A stretch of DNA of 9,728 nt from Acidobacteriota bacterium (GCA_021828225.1 JAKASH010000069.1:1-9728); one strand, 5' to 3'. Counted from the stretch's first letter, positions 1 to 7,259 are shown. The notes: generated from the sequence alone by a model not told the origin. Program-made: numbers and translations.

Positions 1-318
1 TCCTGCCAGCTTGCCATCGGTAAAGGTTCCGGTCAGGGTATAGTTGTTCTCCTCGGCATCAATGTCAATCTTGAGATGGTTGTCCTTAAAGGTTACTGAC
101 GTAAGGTCAGCGTCACCCTGCGGGGCCGATACCGTGCCTGTTAAACCTTGCGTGGACTGTTCCAGATAAAGTGTGAACGGGATGTCTCCGTTTGGGCCAC
201 CTTGTGCAGTGCACTTCCATGTGCCCACCAGAGGGCTGCTGTTGGCTTTTTCTTTGGCCGTCAGAGTGATGCCGAGAGCCAATACGCACAGAACGGACAT
301 TACCGCAATACGTCGCAT
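1..318 (-). CDS. Small exported protein, partial (C-terminus beyond left edge)
   Basis: Reads right to left from ATG at 318 and is still open at base 1, giving 106 codons with no stop. The start is well supported: a near-perfect Shine-Dalgarno (AAGGAGGT) sits four bases upstream. Residues 1-21 form a Sec-type signal peptide: two Arg, a hydrophobic stretch to about residue 19, then a likely cut after Thr-Ala. Cys11 lies inside the hydrophobic core and does not fit a lipobox. The mature part begins with a GTWKC segment (about residues 32-36) and continues with alternating polar/hydrophobic strands and glycine turns (LTGT, LTGTF). This suggests a small beta-barrel or beta-sandwich fold of the calycin type. 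I do not recognise a named family. It lies downstream of the CPBP protease gene on the same strand, after a 91-base gap, so it may be co-transcribed or may use its own promoter. Confidence 0.75.
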   Translation of the reverse strand, partial: MRRIAVMSVLCVLALGITLTAKEKANSSPLVGTWKCTAQGGPNGDIPFTLYLEQSTQGLTGTVSAPQGDADLTSVTFKDNHLKIDIDAEENNYTLTGTFTDGKLAG

Positions 319-409
319 AGCACCTCCTTCATAAGCTAAAGGAATCGCATAGTCTTCGCGACACATAGGATACTACAAAGGCAACTGTAAATCGCTAAGA
401 TGGATTGCC

Positions 410-1387
410 TCAGAACCAGAAATGCCACACCGTGTCGACCATTGCGTGGGTGAAGGCTGACGCCGAGGTTCTTTTTTGCACCCTCCAGACGTTTCCATAG
501 AAAAGTCCCGCCAGGGTCGCGAGTATGGCGTATCGCCAGTTGGGTACGGGAGCGTGATGCAAGTGGGACAACCCGAAGATGACGGAAGCCAGCGCGAGCC
601 CGTACTGGCCGCGGCGAGGTCCTTTGAATGTCTTTACAAGAAGGTTCTGGAGGATTCCCCGAAACAGAAATTCTTCCGGGATGGCGACGCTTAAGTAAGT
701 CCCCACAAAGTCTGCAACGAAGCCCGGTATGCCCACGTGATGCGCGTGGGGATGGATAAAGTGCAAAGCGAGGCCAAGCGGTATCGCGAGGATGGTGAAG
801 GCGATGAAGTTCAGACCGCCTTCTGTCACATCACCCTTCTTGAAAACCAGTTTGTACCCCGCATCTTTGAGGTTTCGGATTACAAGAAAAGCGTAGGCCC
901 CCACGCACACGCAGAAGATCGGGCGGAAGACGTAAATGTCTTCCGGCCAGATCCAGATTCCCTGCAACCATCCGGCGCTTACGGGCAGTCCAACGCTGAG
1001 CATGGCGGCGAAATCTCGCCAACTGGCGCGCTCCACAGAATGGACACGATCGGGAAGAAGCAAGAGCGTAGGTACGGCAATATAGGCGGCGAGTTTGGCG
1101 AGTGCCCGAAATGAGAAGGTGTCTGTGCTGAACGCCAGAATTAGATAAGGCACCACAAGAACGAATGGCATGAGGATCGCCAACCTTCGCGAAGCGAGAG
1201 CCCATTTCCTCAGCCGGTGGACAAAGTCGGTGTAGGTGAAGGCGACGAAGGCCCCCAGCAGCAGCGCAAGCGACTCGAACAGAGCGGCCAGCCGCCACGG
1301 ATCGATATAGATTCGCGCCAGGAGGATGCCTTCGGCCAGCGCCGCGATAATCGTGAGGCCTGCGAGGGCCAGGACGGCATTTTTCAT
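410..1387 (-). CDS. CPBP-family intramembrane metalloprotease (CAAX protease/Abi)
   Basis: Polytopic membrane protein of 325 residues. All the diagnostic CPBP motifs are present in the C-terminal half: EEFLFRG with Glu238, Glu239 and Arg243; FGLSH with Phe271 and His275; and a last-helix AFTHAMVD with His314. In characterised members (Rce1-like glutamate proteases) these residues form the active site inside the membrane. Hydrophobic segments fall at roughly 4-24, 34-52, 68-88, 95-112, 155-171, 192-212, 225-250, 262-280, 285-300 and 308-325. The protein ends abruptly in HFWF just after the last motif. ATG at 1387 is chosen because GGAAGG lies about seven bases upstream, overlapping the last codons of the preceding M16 gene, which stops four bases before the ATG. 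Translation is therefore probably coupled. Bacterial CPBP proteins do varied jobs such as peptide maturation, bacteriocin immunity and membrane protein regulation. The substrate here is unknown, but being tied to a secreted M16 pair suggests a shared proteolytic task. Confidence 0.88.
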   Translation of the reverse strand: MKNAVLALAGLTIIAALAEGILLARIYIDPWRLAALFESLALLLGAFVAFTYTDFVHRLRKWALASRRLAILMPFVLVVPYLILAFSTDTFSFRALAKLAAYIAVPTLLLLPDRVHSVERASWRDFAAMLSVGLPVSAGWLQGIWIWPEDIYVFRPIFCVCVGAYAFLVIRNLKDAGYKLVFKKGDVTEGGLNFIAFTILAIPLGLALHFIHPHAHHVGIPGFVADFVGTYLSVAIPEEFLFRGILQNLLVKTFKGPRRGQYGLALASVIFGLSHLHHAPVPNWRYAILATLAGLFYGNVWRVQKRTSASAFTHAMVDTVWHFWF

Positions 1388-1391
1388 CCAG

Positions 1392-2885
1392 CTACCTTCC
1401 GGGAGCAGGACGGTCAGCGTTTCCCTTCTGCGGTTCCGGGAACGCGCGGGTCACGTCAGCAATAGGGATCACACGCACGGGCCCGAACTTTTTCAGGCCT
1501 TTTCTGAACGCGGAAACGTTGCCAACGAGAACGATCACATCGTCGTCAGGATTAAGGTACTTCCGAGTCGTAGCCAGGACATCCGCGGCCGTGAGTGAGC
1601 GGATTTCCTGTGGAAACAGGTTCCAATAATCCGCCGGGAGATGATAGAGCATCATTTCCAGAATCTGATTTGCAACCTGGCTGGCAGAATCGAATTTCAG
1701 CGCTTCGTGGCCGACAAGATAATCCTGGGCGTTCTGGAGTTCCCATTGCCTCACCGGGCGGTCGCGAAGCCGGGCGATTTCCTCAAGAACCATTTCTGTT
1801 GCTTTGATGGTGTCGGCTGATCGTGTTGAGGTCTTCGCTACCCATGCGCCAAGGGAGGTATAGCAATCCAGGTCGCTGGATGCTCCGTAGACAAGTCCGT
1901 GTTCGGTCCGCAAGATATCGAAAAGCCGGTTAGCCGCAGGACCACCGAGGACCTGGTTGGCGACAGAGAGGGCAAAATAATCCGGATTTGAGCGAGCAAT
2001 ACCGAGGTTGGCAACCCGGATTTCCGTCTGCACGGCATCCGGTTTGTTGATGACGACAACCTCCCGCGAGGTCAAAGGTCGCGGCACAACCTGAGGCCGG
2101 ACGGGTTGAGCGGAAACGTTCTTCCAGTCGCCCAGGAACTTGGCTGCCAGGCCGAGACACTCGGGTTCAGTAATGTCGCCTACGACAGCAAGAATTGTCC
2201 GCGACGGAACATAGTACTTCGCGTGAAAGTCAAGGAGGTCCTTGCGGGTTACATCTTCAATCGATTTACGGGTGCCGTCTTCAGGGTGAGCGTAGGGTGT
2301 TCCTGCAAACAATATCCGCCGCAAAACCAAGTTGGCCACGTAGCTGGGGTCCTGATCGACAATATCCAGGGCTGAGAGAGTTTGATCGCGCAGGCGCTGG
2401 ATCTCTTTGGGTGCAAAATCCGGATGAATCAGGAGATCGCCAAGGAGATCAAACGCGAGTTCCTTGTGATCCGCAAGAACGCTGACGTTTACATACGATT
2501 CGTCCCAACCGGCTCCGGTATCGATTGATCCTCCAGCCTGATCAATCTCCTTGGCGATCTGATAGGCACTTCTTTGCTTTGTGCCGTCGGCGAGAAGTCC
2601 TGCGACCAGAGTCGCCGTTCCCGGCAGCCCTGGAGGATCGGCCTCTGCGCCAACCTGAACGATCGCATAGAGCCTCACAATCGGGAGATTGCGGCGCTCG
2701 ACAAGGACAACGCGGAGCCCGTTCGCGAGCCGCCGGACGGCCGGCATTTGAAAAGTGACGGGCTGAGGCGGTGGGACACTGGGAGGGAATTCGCGGGCCA
2801 GTAGTTTCGGGGCAACCACGCAGAATGCCAATCCTGCGAGGACACATAGCACTGCCCTTTTCAAAACCAGCACGTTCGATTTCAA
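1392..2885 (-). CDS. Exported M16-family peptidase-like subunit, zinc site lost, Arg/Tyr pair kept
   Basis: 497 residues with two M16 (insulinase/processing peptidase) domains, about 45-255 and 270-475, after a hydrophobic signal sequence (about residues 7-30). At the position of the HxxEH zinc motif it reads TATLVAG (90-96): both His and the catalytic Glu are replaced by Thr92, Ala95 and Gly96, so it cannot cleave by itself. The C-terminal domain keeps Arg326 and Tyr333 in LRTEHGLVYG. The seven-residue spacing matches the Arg/Tyr pair that binds the substrate backbone in M16 enzymes (Arg824/Tyr831 of human IDE). This is the layout of the non-catalytic subunit of a heteromeric M16 peptidase. 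The start is TTG at 2885, whose TTGA overlaps the TGA of the upstream M16 gene. The Shine-Dalgarno is weak, so coupling probably drives initiation. GTG at 2873 is an alternative. It belongs to one operon with the genes at 2882-4268 and 410-1387. Confidence 0.88.
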   Translation of the reverse strand: MKSNVLVLKRAVLCVLAGLAFCVVAPKLLAREFPPSVPPPQPVTFQMPAVRRLANGLRVVLVERRNLPIVRLYAIVQVGAEADPPGLPGTATLVAGLLADGTKQRSAYQIAKEIDQAGGSIDTGAGWDESYVNVSVLADHKELAFDLLGDLLIHPDFAPKEIQRLRDQTLSALDIVDQDPSYVANLVLRRILFAGTPYAHPEDGTRKSIEDVTRKDLLDFHAKYYVPSRTILAVVGDITEPECLGLAAKFLGDWKNVSAQPVRPQVVPRPLTSREVVVINKPDAVQTEIRVANLGIARSNPDYFALSVANQVLGGPAANRLFDILRTEHGLVYGASSDLDCYTSLGAWVAKTSTRSADTIKATEMVLEEIARLRDRPVRQWELQNAQDYLVGHEALKFDSASQVANQILEMMLYHLPADYWNLFPQEIRSLTAADVLATTRKYLNPDDDVIVLVGNVSAFRKGLKKFGPVRVIPIADVTRAFPEPQKGNADRPAPGR

Positions 2886-4268
2886 TGGGCACCCATCCGT
2901 GAATTTGAAGCCGTCTGCTGCGTGCGATTCGGATAAACTTCCAGAAGCGTCATGCTCTGGCGATCAAAGTATTTTCTTACTGCAGCCTGAACTTCTTCCG
3001 CGGTTACTGACAGGAATTTGCCTGCCTCGGTATTGACCAGGTTAGGATTCTTCAGGATGACCGAGTCGTAGCCTAATTGTTCGGCCAGGCTCTTGGAGCT
3101 CTCCCTGTCCTGAGCAAGGTCAAAGAGAATCTGATTTTTGGCTCGCTGCAGTTCTTTCGGAGGAAGCGGCTTGTCTTTCAAGCGCTTGATTATAGACGCC
3201 ACGGCCGCCTCGCCCTCGGCCGGCGTGTGGCCTGCATTCATAACCGCAAAAACAAAAAAGAGGTTCGGATCCTCGCTGAAGTCTGCGGAGCTTTCAGCTT
3301 CAAGAGCAATCTGCTTTTCGTAAACCAGTTTGTGATAGATGAGTGCGCTGTCGCCCGCAGACATGATACTTGATGCCAGCCGCAGCGGGTACGAATCCGG
3401 GGTGCCGTCGGCCGGAATGTGGTAAGCCTCGATGAATGCCGGCAAGGCAACGTTACGGGTTATCTTGACGACGCGCCCGGAAGTCTGCGGAGGCTCGACA
3501 GCAATGTGCGGCGAGACGGAGCGCGTGCCGGCTGGAATCGGTCCGAAATATTTCCTGATCCATTGCTCCGCGCTCTCTACCGAGAAGTCCCCAACAATTA
3601 CCACCGTTGCATTGTTCGGGACGTAGTATCGGTGGTAAAAGTCTTTGAGTTCTTTGACCGTGGCATGGTTGACATCCCGCACGCTGCCAGATCGGCAGGT
3701 GGTGATAAGGGCTGACTTTGAATGCATGTTGATAGAGCGTCGGAATCACGGTTCCGTAAGGAGGATTATCATAGCGATGCTGACGTTCTTCTTCGACGAC
3801 TTCCCTTTCGTTGTCCAGGCCCTTTTGGGTAATGTCCAGATTGTGCATGCGGTCCGCTTCAAGCCACAAAGCCACGGGAAGGTTGGTGCTTGGCATGGTC
3901 TCCCAGTAGACCGTCGCATCGGTTGTGGTGTAGGCATTGTCGATTCCGCCTACTCGCACGATATAGTCGGCGAAATGCTGGCCGATTGTTTTGGTGCCGT
4001 CGAACATCAGGTGTTCAAGAAGGTGGGCAAAGCCAGTCTTGCCGGGCTTCTCATCTCGAGAGCCAACGTGATACCACACTTCGAGACTGACGACCGGCGC
4101 CTGGCCGCGCTTGACCATCACGGCGTGCAAGCCGTTCGGCAGATCAAGGGTATGGATATCGACGGGTGGAAGACCGATGGCTCCGAGGAGCGTGTCTGGC
4201 GCGAGCAGGATCAACAGGGCAAGGAGTCCCAGAAGCCCGCGAAAAACTCTTGCAAGATGACTTTTCAA
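2882..4268 (-). pseudogene. Exported M16-family zinc peptidase, catalytic subunit, interrupted by one frameshift near 3689
   Basis: Two overlapping frames together make one M16 protein of about 461 residues. The first frame (from 4268, open to 3453) carries a signal peptide and the zinc motif HLLEH, numbered 91-95 from the longest start at 4295. It also carries NEREVVEEE, whose last Glu (170) is the expected third zinc ligand. Homology stops after HHLPI. It resumes with GSVRDVNHATVKELKDFY in the second frame, which is open from 3727 and stops at 2882. Dropping one base (T on the minus strand, about 3689) rejoins the frames exactly. The site is not a homopolymer or a known slippery sequence. 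The C-terminal domain lacks the Arg/Tyr pair (LVYEKQIAL instead). I prefer TTG at 4268 because GAGG lies upstream and the signal peptide then has a normal n-region. TTG at 4295 is the longest option, and no in-frame ATG exists. It is either an inactivated gene or a sequence error. The N-terminal fragment alone would still carry the zinc site. Confidence 0.85.
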
Positions 4269-4428
4269 TCTGCCTCGATGAAGGGTCCGCGCCAAGACTT
4301 GATGACCTGATTTCTCCCCTGGTCGTGATGCAACTTTGCAGAAGCAACTTCCCTGCGCAACCTATGCCGTTTGGGCATTTGGGGTGCCTCGCGCGCGCGA
4401 TTTATTCCCAGAGAATCCCCTGCCCCGG
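4269..4428 (-). other. Intergenic region between nadE and the M16 operon
   Basis: About 160 bases between the nadE stop and the preferred M16 start, presumably holding the operon's 5' leader. I see no convincing -35/-10 pair and no hairpin followed by a T-run. The one notable element is a 12-base perfect palindrome, TCGCGCGCGCGA, at 4389-4400. It may be no more than a GC-rich chance event. Whether the M16 genes are read through from nadE or have their own promoter cannot be decided by eye. Confidence 0.4.
4273..4276 (-). promoter_or_regulatory. Ribosome binding site supporting the TTG start at 4268
   Basis: GAGG on the minus strand, four bases before TTG at 4268-4266. The competing TTG at 4295 has only an AGG ten bases upstream. 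The spacing is a little short, so the choice is reasonable rather than certain. Confidence 0.35.
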
Positions 4429-6069
4429 CTAGCTCATGAATTTCTGGGCAATTGGATAGCGGCGGCCCATTCCAAACGCCTTTGCGGTCACCTTGAGCGC
4501 CGGAGCAGCCTGCTGACGCTTATATTCGGCGCGCGTGACCCGCCGCATGACGTCTTCAACAAGCGGCAACTCGATCTTGTACTTCTCCACAATATCCTCG
4601 GCGCATAGCCGCTCCTCGATGATGCTCTTGAGGATCACATCCAGAGTCTCGTAGGGCGGAAGCGTGTCCTGGTCGGTCTGATTTGCTTTCAGTTCAGCCG
4701 AAGGCGGCTTTTCAAGACAAGAGCGCGGAATGCGTTCCTGCTCGTGATTCAAATAGCGCGCAAGCGCGTAGACCATCGTTTTGGGGACATCGGCGATCAC
4801 CGACAATCCTCCCGCCATGTCGCCATATAGAGTGCAATAGCCAACGGCGAGTTCCGACTTGTTGCCGGTGCTTAAGACCATGGCTCCCAGCTTGTTCGAA
4901 AGCGCCATCAGAATATTCCCTCGAATGCGAGCCTGAAGATTCTCTTCCGTCACGTCAACGGGACGTCCCTTGAACGAGGCCTCCAGAGTTTGGATGTAAA
5001 TTTCGTAGATGGAGGTAATGGGGATGACGCGAAAATCGACGCCGAGGCGTTTAGCCAATTCTTTTGCGTCGCTCAAGCTCCCGGGAGAAGAATAGGGTCC
5101 AGGCATGCCGATGGCGTGCACATTCTCGGGACCCAGCGCATCGGCGGCAAGCGTTGCAACGAGGGATGAGTCGATCCCGCCGCTTAACCCTACGATGGCC
5201 TCCTTGAAGCCACACTTCCGCATGTAATCTCGCGTGCCCAGAAGGAGGGCCTTATAAACAGCCTCAATCTCCGAAGCGGGAGCGGGATGGATATCCGCCA
5301 GCGTTCCTGTGGTATCAAATACAATCAGGTCTTCCTCAAAAGATTTGGCGCGGGCAATAAGAGTTCCACCTGCGCTGAAGGCCAGGCTCGATCCGTCCAG
5401 GATGAGCTGATCGTTGCCGCCAACATGGTTGACGTAAGCCACAGGGATATGATGCTCCGCCGCAATGGTCCGGAGCATGTCGTAGCGGAGTTGAATTTTC
5501 TCTGTGCTGTATGGAGAAGACGCTATGTTCAGCAGAATCTTGGCGCCAGCCTTGGCGATCTCTTCAACGGGGTCGCGCGGATAAAGCCGCTTACGCCAGA
5601 AGTTCTTGTCGTTCCAGATGTCCTCGCAAATCGTAACTCCGATTCGCATACCCTCCAGGTCAAAGATGCCTACGGTGTCTCCCGGCTCGAAGTATCGGGA
5701 CTCATCAAACACATCGTAAAACGGCAGGAGGATCTTGACGTAATCCAGGAGAACCTTTCCGCGATAGATGAGTGCTGCAGCATTGCGTACCGGTTTGCCT
5801 AACTGAACATGCGAAGCGCGAACATAACCGATCAGAGTGGGAATCTCAGGGAGCAGGTGGCTCAGGCGCGAGAGTTCCGCCTCTGAACGCTCGATGAAAT
5901 CCCGCCGTTCGACCAGGTCGCGTGGCGGGTAACCGCAAACGGCCATTTCCGGAAAAACGACCAGATCAGCCTTCTGATCAACGGCCATTTTGGCGTATTG
6001 GAGTATCTTGGCGACGTTACCCTCAAAATCCCCGACCGTAGTATTGATTTGTGCCAGTGCAATTTTCAT
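4429..6069 (-). CDS. nadE: NAD+ synthetase, glutamine-hydrolysing
   Basis: 546 residues, the normal length for the two-domain enzyme that amidates nicotinic acid adenine dinucleotide to NAD+ using ATP and glutamine in the cytoplasm. The N-terminal nitrilase-type glutaminase domain (about 1-250) has its Glu-Lys-Cys triad: Glu41 in FPEMAVCGYPP, Lys112 in DYVKILLP, Cys148 in TICEDIW. The C-terminal synthetase domain (about 270-546) has the ATP-pyrophosphatase loop SGGIDSS at 296-302. It also has STGNKSELAVGYCTLYGD, followed by the typical PRSCLEKPPSAEL and RRVTRAEYKRQQ segments. Both active sites look intact. ATG at 6069 gives the expected family N-terminus (MKIALAQINTTVGD), although no good Shine-Dalgarno precedes it. 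A TATAAT box 54 bases upstream of the ATG suggests its own promoter. The neighbours do not form an NAD pathway cluster. Confidence 0.96.
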   Translation of the reverse strand: MKIALAQINTTVGDFEGNVAKILQYAKMAVDQKADLVVFPEMAVCGYPPRDLVERRDFIERSEAELSRLSHLLPEIPTLIGYVRASHVQLGKPVRNAAALIYRGKVLLDYVKILLPFYDVFDESRYFEPGDTVGIFDLEGMRIGVTICEDIWNDKNFWRKRLYPRDPVEEIAKAGAKILLNIASSPYSTEKIQLRYDMLRTIAAEHHIPVAYVNHVGGNDQLILDGSSLAFSAGGTLIARAKSFEEDLIVFDTTGTLADIHPAPASEIEAVYKALLLGTRDYMRKCGFKEAIVGLSGGIDSSLVATLAADALGPENVHAIGMPGPYSSPGSLSDAKELAKRLGVDFRVIPITSIYEIYIQTLEASFKGRPVDVTEENLQARIRGNILMALSNKLGAMVLSTGNKSELAVGYCTLYGDMAGGLSVIADVPKTMVYALARYLNHEQERIPRSCLEKPPSAELKANQTDQDTLPPYETLDVILKSIIEERLCAEDIVEKYKIELPLVEDVMRRVTRAEYKRQQAAPALKVTAKAFGMGRRYPIAQKFMS

Positions 6070-6117
6070 AGGTCAAACACGAAACCAGCAGGCCTTCTCT
6101 CTCATCCCAAGATAAAA

Positions 6118-6151
6118 CTTCAATTATACTGAAGCCGCCGGACGGAATCAG
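6118..6151 (-). promoter_or_regulatory. Probable nadE promoter with an inverted repeat framing the -10 box
   Basis: On the minus strand there is a perfect TATAAT (6128-6123) with a weak CTGATT -35 candidate (6151-6146), 17 bases apart, pointing at nadE. The -10 is exactly enclosed by the inverted repeat CTTCA / TGAAG (arms 6134-6130 and 6122-6118, seven-base loop). That is an operator-like arrangement. The -35 overlaps the stop codon of the methyltransferase gene. The predicted 5' UTR is about 45 bases. The call rests on the -10 sequence; the -35 is poor. Confidence 0.45.
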
Positions 6152-6702
6152 CATCCCAGGGCAGAAAACGGCTTCCGTGCCACCAGTGACGCCACGCCGC
6201 GGCCAATCCAGACCTCGCGATAAAAGACGATCTCCCAGTCTCCAAATGCCCGAAGTAACTCATCCCGCTCAAGCAGGTGGGCCGGATCCCGGGGCCTGAG
6301 ACCGGATTGCAGGTGCTCATCGGTATACGTTTCGTAAATCAATAATCCGCCTGGCAGCAGGGCTGCCCGGAGCGAGGAATACAAATTGGGATCTCGATAT
6401 TTGAAACAGATAATAACGGAGAACGTGTTTGCCGGAAGGGTGAACAAGGTGAGGTCGGCTCGCACATAGGCAACTTTCAGGTTTGAATGAGCTGCAACTT
6501 CCCTGCCCGCTGCCAGCGCTTTCCATGAACGATCAATTCCGATGGCGGTCAATCCTTGCCTGGACAGGAAACGAGTGTTCTGTCCGTAGCCGCATGCTAT
6601 ATCCAGCGCTAGTCCGGTCTGCGGCAGAAAACTACAAAAGCGCTCCAGAAGAGCGCTCGGCTCTGCGGGTACACATTTACCGTTTTGTCCTTCAGGGGAC
6701 AC
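6148..6702 (-). CDS. Class I SAM-dependent methyltransferase (TehB-like type)
   Basis: 184 residues with a Rossmann methyltransferase core. Motif I is LDIACGYGQN (33-42), which binds S-adenosylmethionine. The acidic end of strand 2 is Asp57 in GIDRS, motif II-like Asp83 is in RADLT, and a LLPGGLLIYETYT segment (115-127) corresponds to strand 5. The pattern GKCVPAEPSALLERF before motif I resembles small TehB-like methyltransferases, but the substrate cannot be read from sequence. These relatives usually begin with a W..RY helix that is missing here, so the N-terminus may be slightly truncated. The only usable start is GTG at 6702; an in-frame TGA lies two codons upstream and there is no clear Shine-Dalgarno. 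The start codon sits in the loop of a possible hairpin (6688-6694 pairing with 6714-6720). It lies 82 bases after the Fe-S carrier gene on the same strand, and joint transcription is possible. Confidence 0.82.
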   Translation of the reverse strand: MSPEGQNGKCVPAEPSALLERFCSFLPQTGLALDIACGYGQNTRFLSRQGLTAIGIDRSWKALAAGREVAAHSNLKVAYVRADLTLFTLPANTFSVIICFKYRDPNLYSSLRAALLPGGLLIYETYTDEHLQSGLRPRDPAHLLERDELLRAFGDWEIVFYREVWIGRGVASLVARKPFSALGC

Positions 6703-6720
6703 AACTCATGCGTTGAAGGA
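6686..6720 (-). other. Possible hairpin over the methyltransferase start codon
   Basis: TCCTTCA (forward 6688-6694) is the exact complement of TGAAGGA (6714-6720). The GTG start at 6702-6700 lies in the 19-base loop. The left arm is part of the 10-base word TGTCCTTCAG (6686-6695), which recurs exactly at 6746-6755. Two alternative pairings are therefore possible. Whether this folds or matters in the cell is inference. Confidence 0.3.
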
Positions 6721-6741
6721 AGGAATATTCGGAAGGCGCAA

Positions 6742-6768
6742 CGCCTGTCCTTCAGCGGATGACAGGCG
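6742..6768 (-). terminator. Hairpin downstream of the Fe-S carrier gene, without a T-run
   Basis: A perfect eight-base inverted repeat CGCCTGTC / GACAGGCG (6742-6749 and 6761-6768) with an 11-base loop lies 17 bases beyond the stop of the iron-sulfur carrier gene. No run of T follows on either strand, so it is not a classic intrinsic terminator. It could protect the mRNA 3' end, act with Rho, or be part of a leader for the methyltransferase gene. Confidence 0.3.
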
Positions 6769-6784
6769 CCCACCGAAAGTGCCG

Positions 6785-7111
6785 CTATGTGCTAAAGGAG
6801 CTTCCGCAGCCGCAGGTCGTCTTGACATTAGGGTTCTCAAACTTGAAACCCGACCCCGCCAAGCTTTCGACAAAGTCGATTTTGGTCCCGTTCAGGTACA
6901 TAAGAGATGCCTGGTCAACGAAAACCTTCAAGCCGTCAAACTCGTAAACCTTGTCAATCGCGCTGGTCTCGTTTTCGAAATTCATCTGGTACGAGAAGCC
7001 GGAACAGCCTCCACCCACAACGGAAACACGGAGTCCCGCAGGCGCTGGATTCTGCTGTGCCAAAATCTCCTTCACTTTGTCGACTGCGTGCGACGTCAGT
7101 TCAATAGCCAT
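6785..7111 (-). CDS. erpA: A-type iron-sulfur cluster carrier (IscA/ErpA/HesB family)
   Basis: 108 residues, the full family length. The three cysteines that hold the Fe-S cluster are in place: Cys36 in GGGCSGF, and Cys100 and Cys102 in the C-terminal CGCGSSF. The central VFVDQASLMYLNGTKIDFV segment (about 63-81) is typical of the family. These cytoplasmic dimers receive clusters from scaffolds and pass them to target enzymes. ErpA, IscA and SufA cannot be separated firmly by eye. I use erpA because the gene stands alone, outside an isc or suf operon; the symbol is therefore tentative. ATG at 7111 is preceded by a strong Shine-Dalgarno (AAGGAG, about seven bases away). A 14-base near-palindrome lies about 45-58 bases upstream of the start and could be an operator. 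Confidence 0.93.
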   Translation of the reverse strand: MAIELTSHAVDKVKEILAQQNPAPAGLRVSVVGGGCSGFSYQMNFENETSAIDKVYEFDGLKVFVDQASLMYLNGTKIDFVESLAGSGFKFENPNVKTTCGCGSSFST

Positions 7112-7155
7112 TCTTTACTCCTTAGGCCTGTCTATTCTTTGAGCAACAACTTACT

Positions 7156-7169
7156 CTAACTTAAATTAG
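7156..7169. promoter_or_regulatory. Near-palindrome upstream of the Fe-S carrier gene
   Basis: CTAACTTAAATTAG differs from its own reverse complement at only two positions. It lies in the AT-rich leader, 45-58 bases from the ATG. Position and symmetry suit a dimeric repressor such as an Rrf2/IscR-type Fe-S sensor, but I cannot match it to a known consensus. Confidence 0.25.
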
Positions 7170-7230
7170 CAAACCAACTTATAAAAAGCAAGGTGCCCCG
7201 GCTCGTAAGAAATGTCTCTTTTCGTCGAAG

Positions 7231-7259
7231 TGGACGCATTTGTGGATACCAGCGATAAT
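7231..7259 (+). promoter_or_regulatory. Candidate promoter for the exported-protein gene
   Basis: TGGACG (7231-7236, four of six matches to TTGACA) and GATAAT (7254-7259, five of six to TATAAT) are separated by exactly 17 bases. The distance to the coding start is about 150 bases or more, so a long leader is implied, or another promoter exists nearer. Confidence 0.3.

Noticed and set aside
148..339. Short plus-strand frame at the left end
   Set aside because: Antisense to the exported protein at 1-318, which has a near-perfect ribosome binding site and a signal peptide.
379..410. AGGCAA / TTGCCT inverted repeat after the CPBP gene as a terminator
   Set aside because: Only six base pairs with a 20-base loop and no T-run; too weak to call.
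2882..3727. C-terminal M16 fragment as an independent gene starting at ATG 3727
   Set aside because: Its first 13 residues are the out-of-frame reading of the upstream protein. There is no Shine-Dalgarno, and homology begins only at Gly14. It is the second half of a frameshifted gene.
3645..4310. 221-codon plus-strand open frame across the M16 gene
   Set aside because: Lies wholly antisense to the zinc-motif region of M16 and shows no domain of its own.
4389..4400. Palindrome TCGCGCGCGCGA as an operator or terminator
   Set aside because: Simple alternating CG sequence, likely by chance in GC-rich DNA; no T-run and no second copy nearby.
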